A stretch of DNA of 64,000 bases from Anastatus disparis (GCA_017163975.1 JAFFSR010000347.1:10421501-10485500), one strand, 5' to 3'. Shown: positions 33,143 to 45,538, counted from the stretch's first letter. Notes: a model not told the origin generated them from the sequence alone. Made by a program: numbers and translations.

Positions 33143-34843
33143 ATGTTTCAGAAAGAAGAAGGAAAAGAGAGAGAAAAAAAAATGCTGTTAATTTTATTCA
33201 TATTATTATCTATTGTTAGAGAAAATGTTGCAATTATTGGATTCAACTGTGAATCTACAGACCCAATCATCACTACATATTCTCTACTAGACACAGAAGA
33301 ATGTGATTTTCAACAGGAAAATATTACTATAACTAATTCTACAATAGAACTATTACAAGTTGCAGAATTTAAAAAAATTAAGGTTATACAATGTAAAATA
33401 GAAATTCAAAGAACGGTTTTCCATTGCGGGATGTTCAGTCATTTAGGATCAACTGCTTACGCTTTACAAGAATACTTATATGAAATCAGCCATGAAAAAT
33501 GTAAATTCATTCACGATACAGGGATATTTAAATATGATAATATACATACTATAGCTGACCTGAAAATAAATTCAACAAAAGCAGTTGGAATAAACTTTGC
33601 AGGCTCAGTAAAGGATGAAACTTACACAGGAACTTCATACACAGAAAATTTTTTATATACTTTTTGGGAAAATTTACCAACAGAAGAGGGTTTTAAAACA
33701 GAATATGAAACTTTATTCAGAGAGCCTTTTTTAGATCAGCCCTAAAAACATTTTAGGGCTAATCTTACAGATTTATATTTTAATATTTTAAAAGAAAAAT
33801 GTGAGATAGAAAAAAAGGTAATTCGCGAATTCTTATCCCTTGGATCCATAGCTCCCGATGAATTCGTTTACAACATCATGCAGAAACCGGGCTATATAGC
33901 TAAACTTGCCGGCGAAGTAGTACATGTTATTAAATGTACACCAATAGAGACACAGTTGCTGCATACAAACAAATGTTATATTCAATTGCCAGTATTAACA
34001 AAAAATCAAACATGGTTTTTGTCACCAAAAACACATATATTATTAAAATCAGGATCGGAAATAAACTGTAATTCAATAATTCCTCAATATTATAAAATTG
34101 GAGAAAATTGGATAAATCTCCTACCGAAACCACGACCAACAAAAAATATAGTAAAAGTCTTAAAACCAAACACTCAAAAGTCGTGGGTACCAGAAAAAAT
34201 ATCTTCTCTAGCAACAAGCGGAATTTATTCTCAAGAGGATTTACAAGAATTACAGCAACACATAATGTTTCCTTTTGAAAAGGCAGCTCTACTTAATGAC
34301 ATAGCGAGAGGGATACAGGGAGAACAAAACACACAAGTAAACTTATTAAATAATCTACTTACAGAAAATACATTATCGTATATTGCAGAAAATACTTGGA
34401 ATAAATTCATAAATAAATTGACAACTTTTGGATCTATAAACTCAGCCATAATAATAATATTAATTATTATACAAATAATTAAATTGACTATAGACACAAT
34501 AATAAGGGGCTATACTCTTCACACTATTTATGGCTGGTCTATACATTTGTTAGGAGCAATCTTCAGCTCTCTAACACATTTAATGATTACATTAAATAGC
34601 AACCAAGTAAAAAGAAAAACAAATTACGAAGAGATCCAACTAAAAGAAATAAGGATAGAAAAACCTTATATATCAAAACCAACACCATTAAAAGAAACAA
34701 CACAATCATGCATAGCGAAACCTACACCTCCACTTTTACCCTTAAGAGCACAATACTTCAAACCACCAATGCCTACACCTTCTCCCAAACTTATTCAAGA
34801 AGAGCCTAGAGAATTACCACTCTTCTGTTCTCGCATAGATTAA
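33143..34843 (+). pseudogene. Envelope-like glycoprotein of the errantivirus-like element, one nonsense codon
   Basis: A hydrophobic signal peptide (residues about 14-29 of the first frame) precedes a Cys-rich ectodomain with several N-x-S/T sites. An in-frame TAA (33743-33745) ends the first part; the second part continues in the same frame, so this is a point break. Near the C-terminus is a strong hydrophobic segment of about 20 residues (around 34440-34510, Ile-rich) suited to membrane anchoring, then a Pro-rich cytoplasmic tail. Position after integrase and before the LTR supports an Env role. The ectodomain recalls glycoproteins shared between insect LTR elements and chuvirus-like viruses, but I have not tested that. 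Confidence 0.7.
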
Positions 34844-35039
34844 TTAAATAATTATTATTGTTACCGATTTTTATTATTTTTATTTTTTCTCAAAAAGATT
34901 TTCAAATTAAGAAACGATTTAAGCTATGCAAATCATAATTTTTATTATATTATTATATCTAAGGTATTCAGTTAAAGCTTAAGTCTATTACATTTCAGAT
35001 TGCATAGTTACCTATACAATCATCTTGAGTCGGGAAGGA

Positions 35040-36515
35040 AGTGAATGTATATTCACATTATATTTAAACAATTTTATACTATTTAAATAATTACTTTTAC
35101 AAAACATTTTATGTTATTTTTTTTTATTTTATAAGTTATAATACGAAATTTCATTTGTAAAGAAAATTTGAAATTTATAGATTAAATTTATTAAAAAGTA
35201 TTTAAAAAAAACTATTTTTAAATATTATAAGTTTAAAATCACTATATAATTTATTAATTTTCATTTTTTAAATGTATTTACTACAAACACATCGAATAAT
35301 TGTACGAAAATATTCGAACAAAATATTTTACTGTATACTGTATTTAAATAGATTTTAAGTTATTTATATAAGTTGATCAATAACTGTACAAAATTTATTA
35401 CATTTTATTACTCTTATATTTATTAATTCAAACATATACAGTTACTGATCAATCAAAAAAAATTTAGTAAGTCAAAACTTAAATGCAATGTTATCAAATA
35501 TTACAAGTTGAAAATAACAAAGAATCTTTTATTCAAACATTATAGTTTATGACTATTTTTACGAATTTAATAAATTTAAGAAAATAACATAAATGATGGC
35601 ACTAATTTTAAAAAGGATGAAATTTAAGAAAAATAGGTTAAAACAAAAAAAAAAAAAACAAGAAAACACTTTTATAATAATACGTAAATAGATCATAAGA
35701 GAAAAATTTTTATGTAAATTGTTCAATAACTGTATTTTCAACCCTTGTTGTTTCTCGTACCGATAAATAACATCTTGAGCCCCAAGGTGTTACGTCACAA
35801 ACGTATCTTTTCTTTGCAAAATTTCTTAAGGCGACTTCGGATTTTAGGTTAGGTTTTATTTTTGAGATTACAAATTACTCTTTCAATATGTAAAATTTTT
35901 CAGATTTTTTAATTTTCCACCATTCTATGGATTATAATAAATAATGGAAAATTAAAAAATTCAAAAAATTTTAGAAACTGAAAGAGTAATTTGTAAACTA
36001 CAAAATGAAATCGAACCAAACTTCCGTAGTCGCCTTAACATGAACTAATTAAAACAGTTATTGAACGATAAAAGAATGTGTTAAGCTAAACAAAAAAATA
36101 AGTAGAACAGTTAAAGAAACTTAAAATCAGTTATAAGAATGAAATTATAAAACTTCATAAAATTGCTTACTAATCAATTTTGTTTATCAACTTTAAAGAA
36201 ATTCTAAAACAATTATTCATAAATAATAAATATGAATAATTGCTATAAATACGGACGAAAAATCAGATATAGAGAGCACTTCAAAAAAAGCACTTGTAAA
36301 GACATTATTTTATAGAGATTTCGAGCACATTAATTAAATCGCGCTATACAATTAAATTGCACTATAAAATATACAAAATAATTATATTCAACTGATTATA
36401 AATACTGTTCAAAATAAGAAATAAATATCTATCTAATTAAATATTAACCAAGTGTGTTCATTTATCGTCTGGCTGTACCCATCCTGTAACTACTACACTG
36501 AAATCAAGGTAAGAT
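35040..36515 (+). repeat. Probable 3' LTR of the Gypsy element
   Basis: A purine-rich tract GGGAAGGAAG (35033-35042) immediately precedes TGAATGTATATTCA, as expected for a polypurine tract and LTR start. TATAAATAC at 36246-36254 is a plausible promoter within the LTR. The right end is uncertain (about 36.5 kb, before the shared repeat at 36673) because the left LTR is not in the window. A TTAA MITE lies inside. Confidence 0.5.
35830..36034. mobile_element. 205-bp TTAA-flanked MITE in the LTR
   Basis: Arms of about 90 bp; ends GGCGACTTCGGA and TCCGTAGTCGCC. TTAA on both sides (35826-35829, 36035-36038). No ORF. Confidence 0.85.
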
Positions 36516-36672
36516 CATTACAATTATATTTTGATCTATTCAAGCATATTAATCGTGAGAACGATTCACATCAATTAAAATTGGTAGAGCTTTTCTACCA
36601 CTAGACTTAACTTTAAAACTAAATATTTTAAAATAAAACTTTATTCTTTTATTTAATATTATAATAAAACAT

Positions 36673-37118
36673 ACTAGCTCAATTTACCTCGCTCCTAACG
36701 TCGCTTGGTTGAATTTTCATATATTATATTATTATGTATAAATTAGCCAATTTTAAAATGAAAAAGAATTGAACTTATGAATTTTGATATTGCAGTTTTG
36801 TACTAAATTAAAATTTTATATTTTTATAAAAAGGATGAATTAATGTCACAATTATTTTACTAGATTGCATTTAAACCAATGAAAAAATATGATAGGAATT
36901 AATTCTTTTTAATCACGTGTTTCAATCACGAACCATAAAATAATCGAAAACAGTCTTTGACGTTTCCTAGAACTAACAACTACACGGAGAAAGGAAAGTA
37001 CTGTCAAAGAAGATAGACGCTTATAAAAGGATTCTTCTGGGTTGAATTTTTCGTCCGAAAACCTGGGTAACACTTTAACATTGTTTGTATATCTATACAT
37101 ATGAAAAATTTGATATAT
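36673..37118 (+). repeat. Repeat block copy B, left end
   Basis: Near-identical to 3312-3755, starting at the same ACTAGCT boundary. Interrupted at 37118 by the element 37119-41174; the last word before it, ATATAT, recurs right after the insert. Confidence 0.8.
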
Positions 37119-37660
37119 GACCGATTCCATCTCAAATCATGCAGACCGACTGCACCTATCTCTCCGAACTGCTTAAAAATTTTTTATATTATTCTACTTT
37201 GAAAATAAGCGTATACGTATTTTTTTATTTTTCAATATCATCAAAAATGCAGTTTTTATGCACTTTTTAAAAATGACTTATAAATTTTCAATTCTCAAAA
37301 ATCGAAAATTTTTTTTTTTTAAATCGTTTTTATCCCTGTAGTGATCTTTATAAATCAATGCTACAGAAGATGCTCTTTTAATTCCACCGTCTTTTATTTT
37401 TTTTAACAAAAAAACGGAAGTGCAATTGCACTTTTTGTAAAAAATGAAAAATGCATTTTTCTCAAAAAAGTCATTTTTTTTTTGTCTCAAATTTTTCTTA
37501 TGGATAGGTGGCCTTAAGACCTATATTTTCATCGGTGTGGAATTTGGAATATTTTGGTTTAGTAAGAGATATAAAAAAAATTGAGAAAAAAATTTTTATA
37601 TTTACATAAATGTATATACGTCATAGATACAACAAATATTTCAGGAGTAAGCGCATTTCA

Positions 37661-37722
37661 GATATATATATATATATATATTTGTACGTACATAGCTTTT
37701 ATGCAACTCATAGGTGTTGTGC

Positions 37723-37752
<30 letters not shown>
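37661..37752. repeat. (AT)n microsatellites
   Basis: Two AT-dinucleotide runs (37661-37682 and 37725-37752) separated by about 40 bp; the second abuts the inner element. Confidence 0.9.
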
Positions 37753-37753
<1 letters not shown>

Positions 37754-38307
37754 TAGGGTGTCCCTTATTTACCAATGTTTTTTTTTTCGTTGTGCCGTCC
37801 CCTAGATCTTTAATTTATGCTAAAAAATGAAGATTCTACTCGGAAAAAGTGAGAAAAAGACGTTTTAAACCGTGCCTATTTCGCAAAACGAGATTTTAGT
37901 CCACGTATACGCATTATACTTAATCTAACATATTTCATTCCTCTACTATGTTGAAAAAGAGCTTTAAACAGTTCAACTATTAGATTTTTTTTATGTAAAA
38001 TTTAGCATAAAAACGAAGTTTTACTTATTTTAGATCAAAACGTACATATAGTAAGGTAAGAGACACTTTTGCATTAATTAAGGTCAGTTTTTTAAATTAT
38101 TTTTTGCTTTTTTGATTAATAATGAAAGTTATTTATGATTTGCCTGATTATTTTGAGTAATAATTTTCAAAAAATAGACATAAAAATTCACAACAATTAT
38201 AAATTAACATATTTTGTACATTATGAAATTTCTAAGATTGTTTTCAAAAACAATTTTTGTTTACAATAGTTGGTTTAAGCGTATGATAATATTTTTTTTA
38301 TAATATT

Positions 38308-38540
38308 AGGGGTAACCGGGGTAAATTGGACCCATGGGACAAACCAGACCAGCATTACTTTATATGAATATACGTAAATATTAGAAGATTAAAACTAAAT
38401 AAAAAAACTTTAGCAATAAAAGTAATTCAATGTAACAATATTAAAATCTTATTGGTCAAATAAAAATTTACTATATTTTTACATAAAGTGATGCCGGTCC
38501 GATTTCCCCGGGGGTCCGATTTACCCCGATTTTCCCTACC
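38308..38540. mobile_element. Third-level MITE with GGGGTAAA(T/C)-type ends
   Basis: About 230 bp. The left GGGGTAACCGGGGTAAATTG with GACCAGCATTACTTTAT pairs with the right ATAAAGTGATGCCGGTCCG and ATTTACCCCGATTTTCCC. GC-rich termini around an AT-rich core; the two ends have diverged. Confidence 0.7.
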
Positions 38541-38567
38541 TTCGATGTATTCAAGTTTTTAATTAAT

Positions 38568-39118
38568 TTATTAAAAAACTGTACGATTATGCTGACATTG
38601 ATTCTTTAGTATCCAATGCTGCCTTAGAAAAGATCAAAAGGCATTTATGGTACTTAGCCCCTGAGGCAAGTGCTATTTCATTTTTTGATGATGCTTTATC
38701 TTTTGAAGTCAGATGTCAGATGGTTTTATCGTTAGAAAAAGACTTTTACACTGATGATTTACCTCCGAAAAAATACATAATTAATAATCCTACAGATTTA
38801 AAAAATTTTAAAATTTTAGAATTAGATCACTTTATAAATCGTCAATCACTCTTATTTTTTGATAGATTTAATATTAGCAAAAACTTTTTGTACACTGATT
38901 GTAAGACTTGGTCTACTAATGATGATTATTTAAAAGGCTTAGAGATTGTTAAAAATTTACGTGTTGTAAATGATGCTGCTGAAAGAGCTGTAAAACTTAC
39001 CGAAGATTATATAAACAGAACCAAGAATGAAGATCAGAAATTATTCTTGATACAAAATGTATGCCAATTTCGTAAAGATTTTGAAGATGCTAATAAGCAA
39101 ACAATTGTAAAAAAATAA
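38568..39118 (+). pseudogene. C-terminal transposon-protein fragment with VVNDAAERAVKL motif
   Basis: Open from about 38568 (upstream TAA) to 39118, about 183 codons. Contains YLAPEASAISFFDD early on, then GLEIVKNLRVVNDAAERAVKL and EDQKLFLIQNVCQFRKDF. The VVND.AERGV...DY....K.E.Q..LLQ pattern recurs in multicopy uncharacterised insect proteins, so this is most likely the end of the inner element's own protein. The rest of the gene has been lost between the inverted repeats. Function unknown. Confidence 0.55.
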
Positions 39119-39859
39119 AATTGCAGGAAAAAGATGATAATTGAAACTTTATCAAAACAACAAAAATTTTAATAAATTTTATTGCTTTATAATGACTATA
39201 TTTGTTTTTATTTAATATTATATATTTTTTGAGAATTTTGGTGAATTTTACATACACGCCCATTCGCTTTTACGTGTTTCCGACATTTTGAAATATACAA
39301 AGTATGTTGATTCATTCGTTTTGTGAATTTTCATGTCTAATATTCTAAAAATTATTACTCAAAATAATCAGACAAATCATAAATAACATTCATTATTAAT
39401 AAAAAACAAATAATCATTAAAAAAACTGGCCTTAACTGATGTAAAAGTGTCTCTTACCTTACTATATGTACGTTTTGATTTAAAATGAGTAAAAATTCGA
39501 ATTCTATGCCAAATTTTACATGAAAAAATGTAATAGTTGAACTGTTTAAAGCTCTTTTTAAACATAGTAGAGAAATGAAATACGTTAGATTAAGTATAAC
39601 GCGTATACGTGGACTAAAATCTCGTTTTGCGAAATAGGCACGGTTTAAAACGTCTTTTTCTCACTTTTTCCGAGTAAAATCTTCATTTTTTAGCATAAAT
39701 TAAAGATCCAGGGGGCGGCACAACGAAAAAAAAACATTGGTAAATAAGGGACACCCTAATATATATATATAGTGCATAAATTTTGTGTTAAGTATAAGAA
39801 ATTATGTAAAAAAAAAAGTTCTATTTTTTTCTTCCTTTCTTATGAGTTTTGGACTTTTT

Positions 39860-40531
39860 CTAATTGCGCACATTCTTCTTTGACGTAATTTTCCTTTTCT
39901 TTTTTTTCTCTTTATTTAATAATTTTGTTGAAGGATGAGCAGCAGTTCGAGCCATATACAATTTTTTCTTTGTCCCTACTTTTACTTTCCATACGTGGGT
40001 TTTTTGAATGCCGGCCAATTTAGGGGTCTTAAGCCACTCTTTTATTTTGCTTTGCCTAAAAACTTCAATATCTTCTTTTGGCAGTAAGATTAATTTAATA
40101 GCGTCAGTGTTAGGTTGAACTTTTTTTACAAAAGCATTTGCATCTTGTATTGATTCAACATGACAATTTTGAAGATTATGTCTGGTTGCATAGTGTTTTA
40201 CTAATCCACCGACGCCATCAACCGCACCTTTCCCATGCCCCGTAGCTGAAAACAACCATTTTTGATTGTTAGAAGCTTTTTTCATTTCATGTAATTGAAA
40301 TCGATTTTTGAAATGACTTGCGGCTCCATCTGTTATAATCGATATTTGTTCTATTGAATCAGTTGAATCATTTTTCATCAAATCAATGATTTTTTGCATC
40401 GCCAACAAGGCATGAGCGGAATCATGTTTTGTATCATCACTGACGACAGCAAAACTTTTTGTTACTATTCCTTGATAACAAACAGCTGTAAAAATAGAAA
40501 TCTGTTGATTGACCCAGTGATTCAATATCTA
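39860..40531 (-). pseudogene. Last exon of a transposon protein with TDGAASHFKNRF and GHGKGAVDGVGG motifs
   Basis: Open frame of about 221 residues entered through an acceptor-like TTTAATTTCTAG (ends about 40534). Key words: ISIFTAVCY, VVSDDTKHDSAHA, IITDGAASHFKNRF, SATGHGKGAVDGVGGLVKHY, then a very basic tail. The Asp of TDGAASHFKNRF and the D/G-rich GKGAVDGVGG block look like parts of a DDE/RNase H-fold core seen in multicopy animal transposon proteins, but I cannot name the superfamily. Upstream exons are missing, probably lost when the 2-kb element inserted. Lies within the 4-kb element in reverse orientation. Confidence 0.6.
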
Positions 40532-41245
40532 GAAATTAAACGGTATAAAAGATGTAAGATAACTACCGTGAATAGCTGCTTTCTTAAGTAAACCTAAGGC
40601 ACTTAAATTATCTATGTGATATTTAGCCACCTAGCGGTATATCTAGATATCTACGTATATATACATCTGTTATGTAAATATGAAAATTTTTTTCTCAATT
40701 TTTTTTATATCTCTTACTAAACCAAAATATTCCAAATTCCACGCCGATGAAAATATAGGTCTTAAGGCTACCTATCCATAAAAAAAATTTGAGAAAAAAA
40801 AATGGCTTTTTTGAGAAAAATGCATTTTTTATTTTTTACAAAAAGTGCAATTGCACTTCCGTTTTTTTGTTAAAAAAAATAAAAGACGGTGGAATTAAAA
40901 GAGCATCCTCTGTAGCATTGAACAAGCCTAAATTTATTTATAAAGATCACTACAGGGATAAAAACGATTAAAAAAAAAAAAAAATTTTCGATTTTTGAGA
41001 ATTGAAAATTTATAAGTCATTTTTAAAAAGTGCATAAAAACTGCATTTTTGATGATATTGAAAAATAAAAAAATACGTATACGCTTATTTTCAAAGTAGA
41101 ATAATATAAAAAATTTTTAAGCAGTTCGAAGAGATAGGTGCAGTCGGTCTGCATGATTTGAGATGGAATCGGTCATATATAGATATAAAAAAGAAATAAG
41201 TATAAGAATAAAATTATCTGTTAAATTATCTGTAATGTATCTGTT

Positions 41246-42365
41246 ATTAGTATAAGATAATTAAGTTCCGTAATACGGAAAAATTCGGTACAATACCAAA
41301 TAATTTTAGGGGTAAGACGCGTTGGAAGATGTACTAATATAGGTTGTCTTAATTTATGTACTGAGTATCAATTAAAAAACGACTGGTAATGTTTTTTTGA
41401 CTAATGACTCAAGTTAGTACATTTTTTAAAAGTATTTTACTTTGTCTGTATGCGCATGTGCAAATTCAAGATTAAGGTTGGAATTTGATAATCTTCAGTA
41501 TTCACAAGGTTGAGATTCGTCTATAAGGTTCGAATTCATAAACATGATCTCAGTATTGAGTATAACTAGAGTACCTTCACGTGGGTATCAGCAGTTATTT
41601 TTGTTGGGTGGGGTGTGGAGTTGAAAAAAGTGGAAAATGGATGTAAAATGAGTAGAAAATGGGTTTAATTAAATAAAAGGGTGGAAAATAAGAGTTCTAT
41701 GGGTAAGATATAAGGGTTCAACAACCAAACTTTTTAAAAACTATATTATATAGAAAGATATATATCTTATTATATTATAAAAAGTTTTCTGCCATCGTTA
41801 TCGACGCTGCCACCGTGTATAAGAATCAATCGTGGCCCCAGTTAGCTGAATTTATTTATAAAGTCAGTTTAATTATACAAAATTTAGATAAAAATTGACA
41901 AAAGGTCAGTCAAAAATTAGTTGATTAAGTTCCATTCAACTGCATTTAGAGATGCGCTGTCGACAAATGCTTTCTCTTTTTTCTAGAAGCTAATCAAGTG
42001 TAGACTCTAATATTATATCATTATTAAAATCTATACTCTAAAGAAAAGAGAAAATTAAGAAGGTTAGCTGAAGATGGAGAGAGTAAAAGAAAAATGGAGA
42101 AAGAAAGAATAGAGAGTGAAAAAAGATAATAAAACAAAATATAGTAAAACATAGATAAAGAGAGAAATACATATACTAGATCCCACATAAGACCCAAGAA
42201 AGAGGCCCAAAAAAGTGCTTGTATATGGTAACTACTCATTTTATCGGACTCAATAAAAATTGCTATTCTTATTACAATAAAATGCGCAGGTCTGTAGGAG
42301 CCAAGGACTGTAGAAAAAGGTAGTTTCATTTTGATATATAATAACTACTAATTATATAGGAAACA
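41246..42365 (+). repeat. Repeat block copy B, part 1
   Basis: Collinear with 8072-9310. It has one internal deletion relative to copy A (about 130 bp of AGTTAGCTAAAA-rich sequence around 8670-8800). It breaks off at AGGAAACAATATA, exactly where copy A continues with ACATTCATG. Confidence 0.85.
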
Positions 42366-42407
42366 ATATAAAAAGAAAATCTTATTACAAGAATAATTAC
42401 ACATACC

Positions 42408-42640
42408 CTTAGAGCTTATATACTATGGAGGAAGCATACCGTGTTAAAAAGTGGTGGGAACTTTAGGTAGAGAGAAAGAAGATATTAGCTTAAATCCTAT
42501 CTCTCTCGCGCAACGCTCCCGTATGTGCTGCACCAGAGAGACAGTATTCAAGTATTTATTTTCTTTCTTTCTCACATCATCGTTAAAATATCCACCAATT
42601 TACCATATAACATGCTGCCTCCACGTATATATACTCGAAG
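42408..42640. mobile_element. 233-bp MITE with perfect 8-bp target duplication
   Basis: Ends CTTAGAGCTTATATACTATG and the complement of CTTCGAGTATATATACGTGG. CACATACC is duplicated exactly (42400-42407, 42641-42648). Same family as 19099-19350 by termini and by the internal GGAGGCAGC word. It lies inside the insertion that splits repeat block B. Confidence 0.92.
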
Positions 42641-42648
42641 CACATACC

Positions 42649-43879
42649 AAAAAAATGCACGAATCCGAAGAACCGGAGATTCGTAGAAAAAGGTGGTAAA
42701 TATTTTAATTAAAATAATATTTACAATTCACTGAAAAGTAAATTAACTTTAGAATATTAAATTTGAATATACGTTATTGTATATGTGAACAAATATTAAA
42801 GAAAAGCTTAAGTTTATTACACATACAATATAAGGCTGAGTTTAAACATGTCATATATGGAATGCCATGTAGTTCTGTTCGATTACATGCATATAATTAA
42901 CTCCACCGATTTTCAATAAAAAGAAAATATGTGTAGTTTTATATTTAAAATAATAATATTAAAAACAACAACAACAAATAAATTTCGAATGAAGATTTAC
43001 TTTATACTGAAAATCAGTGAAACTAAATAATATAAAGTAATTGAATAGAACCAGGAACTTAAAAAAAAATAGAAAACTTAAGCTTTATTTCCAAGGATAT
43101 TTCACATTAAATAGTATATTTTTCACCTAGGGAAAAAAGTAAAGAATGTCCTAAATCGTATGTAAATTGTAAGGCATAATTCACAAAAGTCGAAAATTGA
43201 GCTCGACTTCATAGGTAACCGTGAGTATCTCGTATTATTTCGAACTTGAGTATCGTTTGGATATTTAATTCAGTTGACATCAGATAACAAAATTTTAAAA
43301 CATGTAACGAGTCACGTATAACATGTAATATCACTGAAGAACGGCTCTTATGTTTAGATTCTTGACCTTAATATATGACTATTATTTTGAACAATTAAAT
43401 TAAAAATACACCTTTTTACGTAAAACATACTTAAAAACCAATTTCGTGTTTATTTCTAATTATATCTTCACATATGTATTTTATACATACGAAATACTGA
43501 ATTTAAATGAACGATTATAAGATTAAAATAAAATATTTTGGTTATTTTAAAATTCAAATATTACAAAACAATAAATCGACTATTTGCAATTAACCAACAA
43601 TTTTATTTGCATCAAATGTGAATTCTTAATGAAATATAAATATTACGAAGTGTATGTATCACAAGTAAGGTTATATCATATTTAATTTTATATTTGTTTT
43701 TTTATTTCCATATCATTGATATTATAATTTATGAATAAATCCTTAATATTAATAAAAAATTATAAAAACACAAAGGAAAATTATTAAGTATTAAAACACA
43801 ACTGAAAATGTCACTCGAATAACATTTTCATCAAAATAAATTTCAACGCTATGATTCTTAAAATAAAAATTTTTATTTA
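42649..43879. other. AT-rich interval inside the copy B insertion
   Basis: No ORF of note and no strong repeat found. It has the same AT-rich character as its flanks. With the elements on both sides it makes up the 3.5-kb insert (about 42366-45863) absent from copy A. Confidence 0.45.
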
Positions 43880-45507
43880 CCCTGGTAACACAATCTGTTG
43901 CAAGCACGATTGCGCAGAACTTGCGTGGTCTGTTTCCACATTTTAATGCATATCTGCTAAAATTTAATTGCGACTGAAACGTGCGTCAGATTTGTAACAG
44001 ATTGCCAATCGAAACGTGCGATTCTAAAATAAGAATAAACACGCAAACTTGCAGCAGAATCGAAGCAGTCTTCCGTAACAATCTTGCAGCAGCACTTAAC
44101 TCCAGAATTACATAAGAATGACATAAGTTGAGCGCAATTATATGACGAGAATAAATACGTAAATTTATAGCAGAATCGAAGCAGTCTTCAGTAAGAATCT
44201 TGCAGCAGCACAGTTTATAGAATTTCAAAGTTAATTAATAGTTCAAAAATTGAAGTCACTTTATAGAATAAAGATAATACATTGTATTTTAATAAAAAAT
44301 TTTCATTTTGAATATTATTAACATTCAACTAACGAAAACATGTTCATAAGAGTTGTTGACAGATTTTAAGAAAGCAAATGTTGAATTTAAAAATTATAAT
44401 TTATAATTTAATGAAAATATAATAATTTATAATTGTGATTCATTTAATGCATTTCTTCAAATTTTACGTGTTCTTACTACCAATGCCTACACTTATAGGC
44501 ACATATTGGCTAAAAGAAAAAAGAAGAAACGCAAAAAACAATCAACATATATACACAAAGGGGTGGGCGCTGATGTTATAGTATAAAATTATATACATGT
44601 AGACATTGGGAAGAAGAGAGGAGACCATTGCAGCTAACTGTCAAATGTAAAAAAACGTAGATAAGAAATTTTTATAATATCTAAGAAAAGTTTTAAATAA
44701 ATTTCTATCAGTAAAAGATGATAAATATTTTGGTTCTACATTCATACGTAATTCTATAGTAAAGTTTTTTCGCAAGATTCTTATGCGAGATAGCTTCAAG
44801 TATGCTGCATGCTCGCGTGATTATTCTTATGATAAGATTGCATTTAACTTTTGTCCTTCCGATGTAATTTTAGCGCAAATCTGCTGCATGATTCTCACAT
44901 AAAACTGCTTCAATTCTGCTGTACATTTACGTGTTTATTCTCATCAATAAATTACACTTAACTTTTGTCATATTTATGTGATTCGGGGGTAAAGTGCTGC
45001 TGCAAGATTCTTACGAAAGACTGCTTCGATTCTGCTGTAAGTTTACGTATTTATTTTCGTAACATAATTGCACTTAACTTTTGTCATTCTTATGTAAATC
45101 TGAGGTAAAGTGCTGCTGCAAGTTTCTGATGCAAGACTGTTTCGATCCTGTTATATGCTTGTGTACTTATTACGATTCGCAGAACAGCACTTGACAATTT
45201 GCAATTCTTACGTAATTGTGCTGCAAAACTTTGTCGGGAATTATTTTCTCAATTTTTTTGCTAGTGTCTGTAATAAGTTTTTTCCGCAAGTTTACTGCAA
45301 AATATCTTCAAGATTCTGCGCATTCTTTCCGTTCCGTAGATTGCACTTTCTCTCTGCCAGAAACGTGCAATTCTGTTGCACTTATCTGCTGTAATTTCTT
45401 TTCATAAAAAACCCTATGAAATGCGGAAACAGACAGCACATGTTCTGCTGCAAGTTTTTGATTTTCAAAAAAATTGCAGCAAAATTGCGTTGACCATGTT
45501 ACCAGGG
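43880..45507. mobile_element. 1.63-kb TA-flanked element with iterated subterminal repeats
   Basis: Ends CCCTGGTAACA and TGTTACCAGGG with TA immediately outside (43878-43879, 45508-45509). Internally, a unit of about 125 bp carrying GCAGCAGAATCGAAGCAGTCTT and CTTGCAGCAGCAC is repeated twice in the left half (44034-44215) and at least three times in complement in the right half (44765-45135). No transposase ORF; the frames at 45110-45517 are repeat shadows. TA duplication suggests a Tc1/mariner-type mobiliser. Confidence 0.8.
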
Positions 45508-45538
45508 TAACTATCATCCATTGTAATTATTATTTGTG

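Larger units (their letters stand above)
30697..36515 (+). mobile_element. 5'-truncated Gypsy/errantivirus-like element with env and 3' LTR
   Basis: Order: pre-RT and RT, RNase H, integrase, env, polypurine tract, 3' LTR. Left LTR, gag and protease are missing, and two internal deletions remove the RT thumb/connection and the end of the integrase core. Extremely AT-rich compared with the LINE at 5.5-7.9 kb. The right boundary is approximate. Confidence 0.8.
37755..39757. mobile_element. 2.0-kb nested element with AGGGTGTCCC ends
   Basis: Inverted repeats of about 400 bp: 37755-38165 against 39345-39757, starting AGGGTGTCCCTTATTTACCA. It lies wholly within the 37119-41174 element and carries a different gene fragment (38568-39118) plus a third-level MITE (38308-38540). 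The flanks are AT microsatellite, so the target duplication cannot be fixed. Confidence 0.8.
37119..41174. mobile_element. 4.06-kb long-TIR transposon (GACCGATTCCATC ends)
   Basis: Inverted repeats of about 500 bp: 37119-37620 pairs with 40660-41174, starting GACCGATTCCATCTCAAATC and ending with its near-complement. ATATAT is present on both sides (37113-37118, 41175-41180), and comparison with the uninterrupted copy at 3745-3765 supports a 6-bp duplication. It carries a broken gene on minus (39860-40531) and is itself opened by a second element (37755-39757). A solo related terminus lies at 58803. Superfamily not identified. Confidence 0.85.

Noticed and set aside
45110..45517. Cys/Phe-rich frames as small secreted proteins
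   Set aside because: They lie in the iterated CAGCAG units and TIR of the 43880-45507 element and are not conserved between units.
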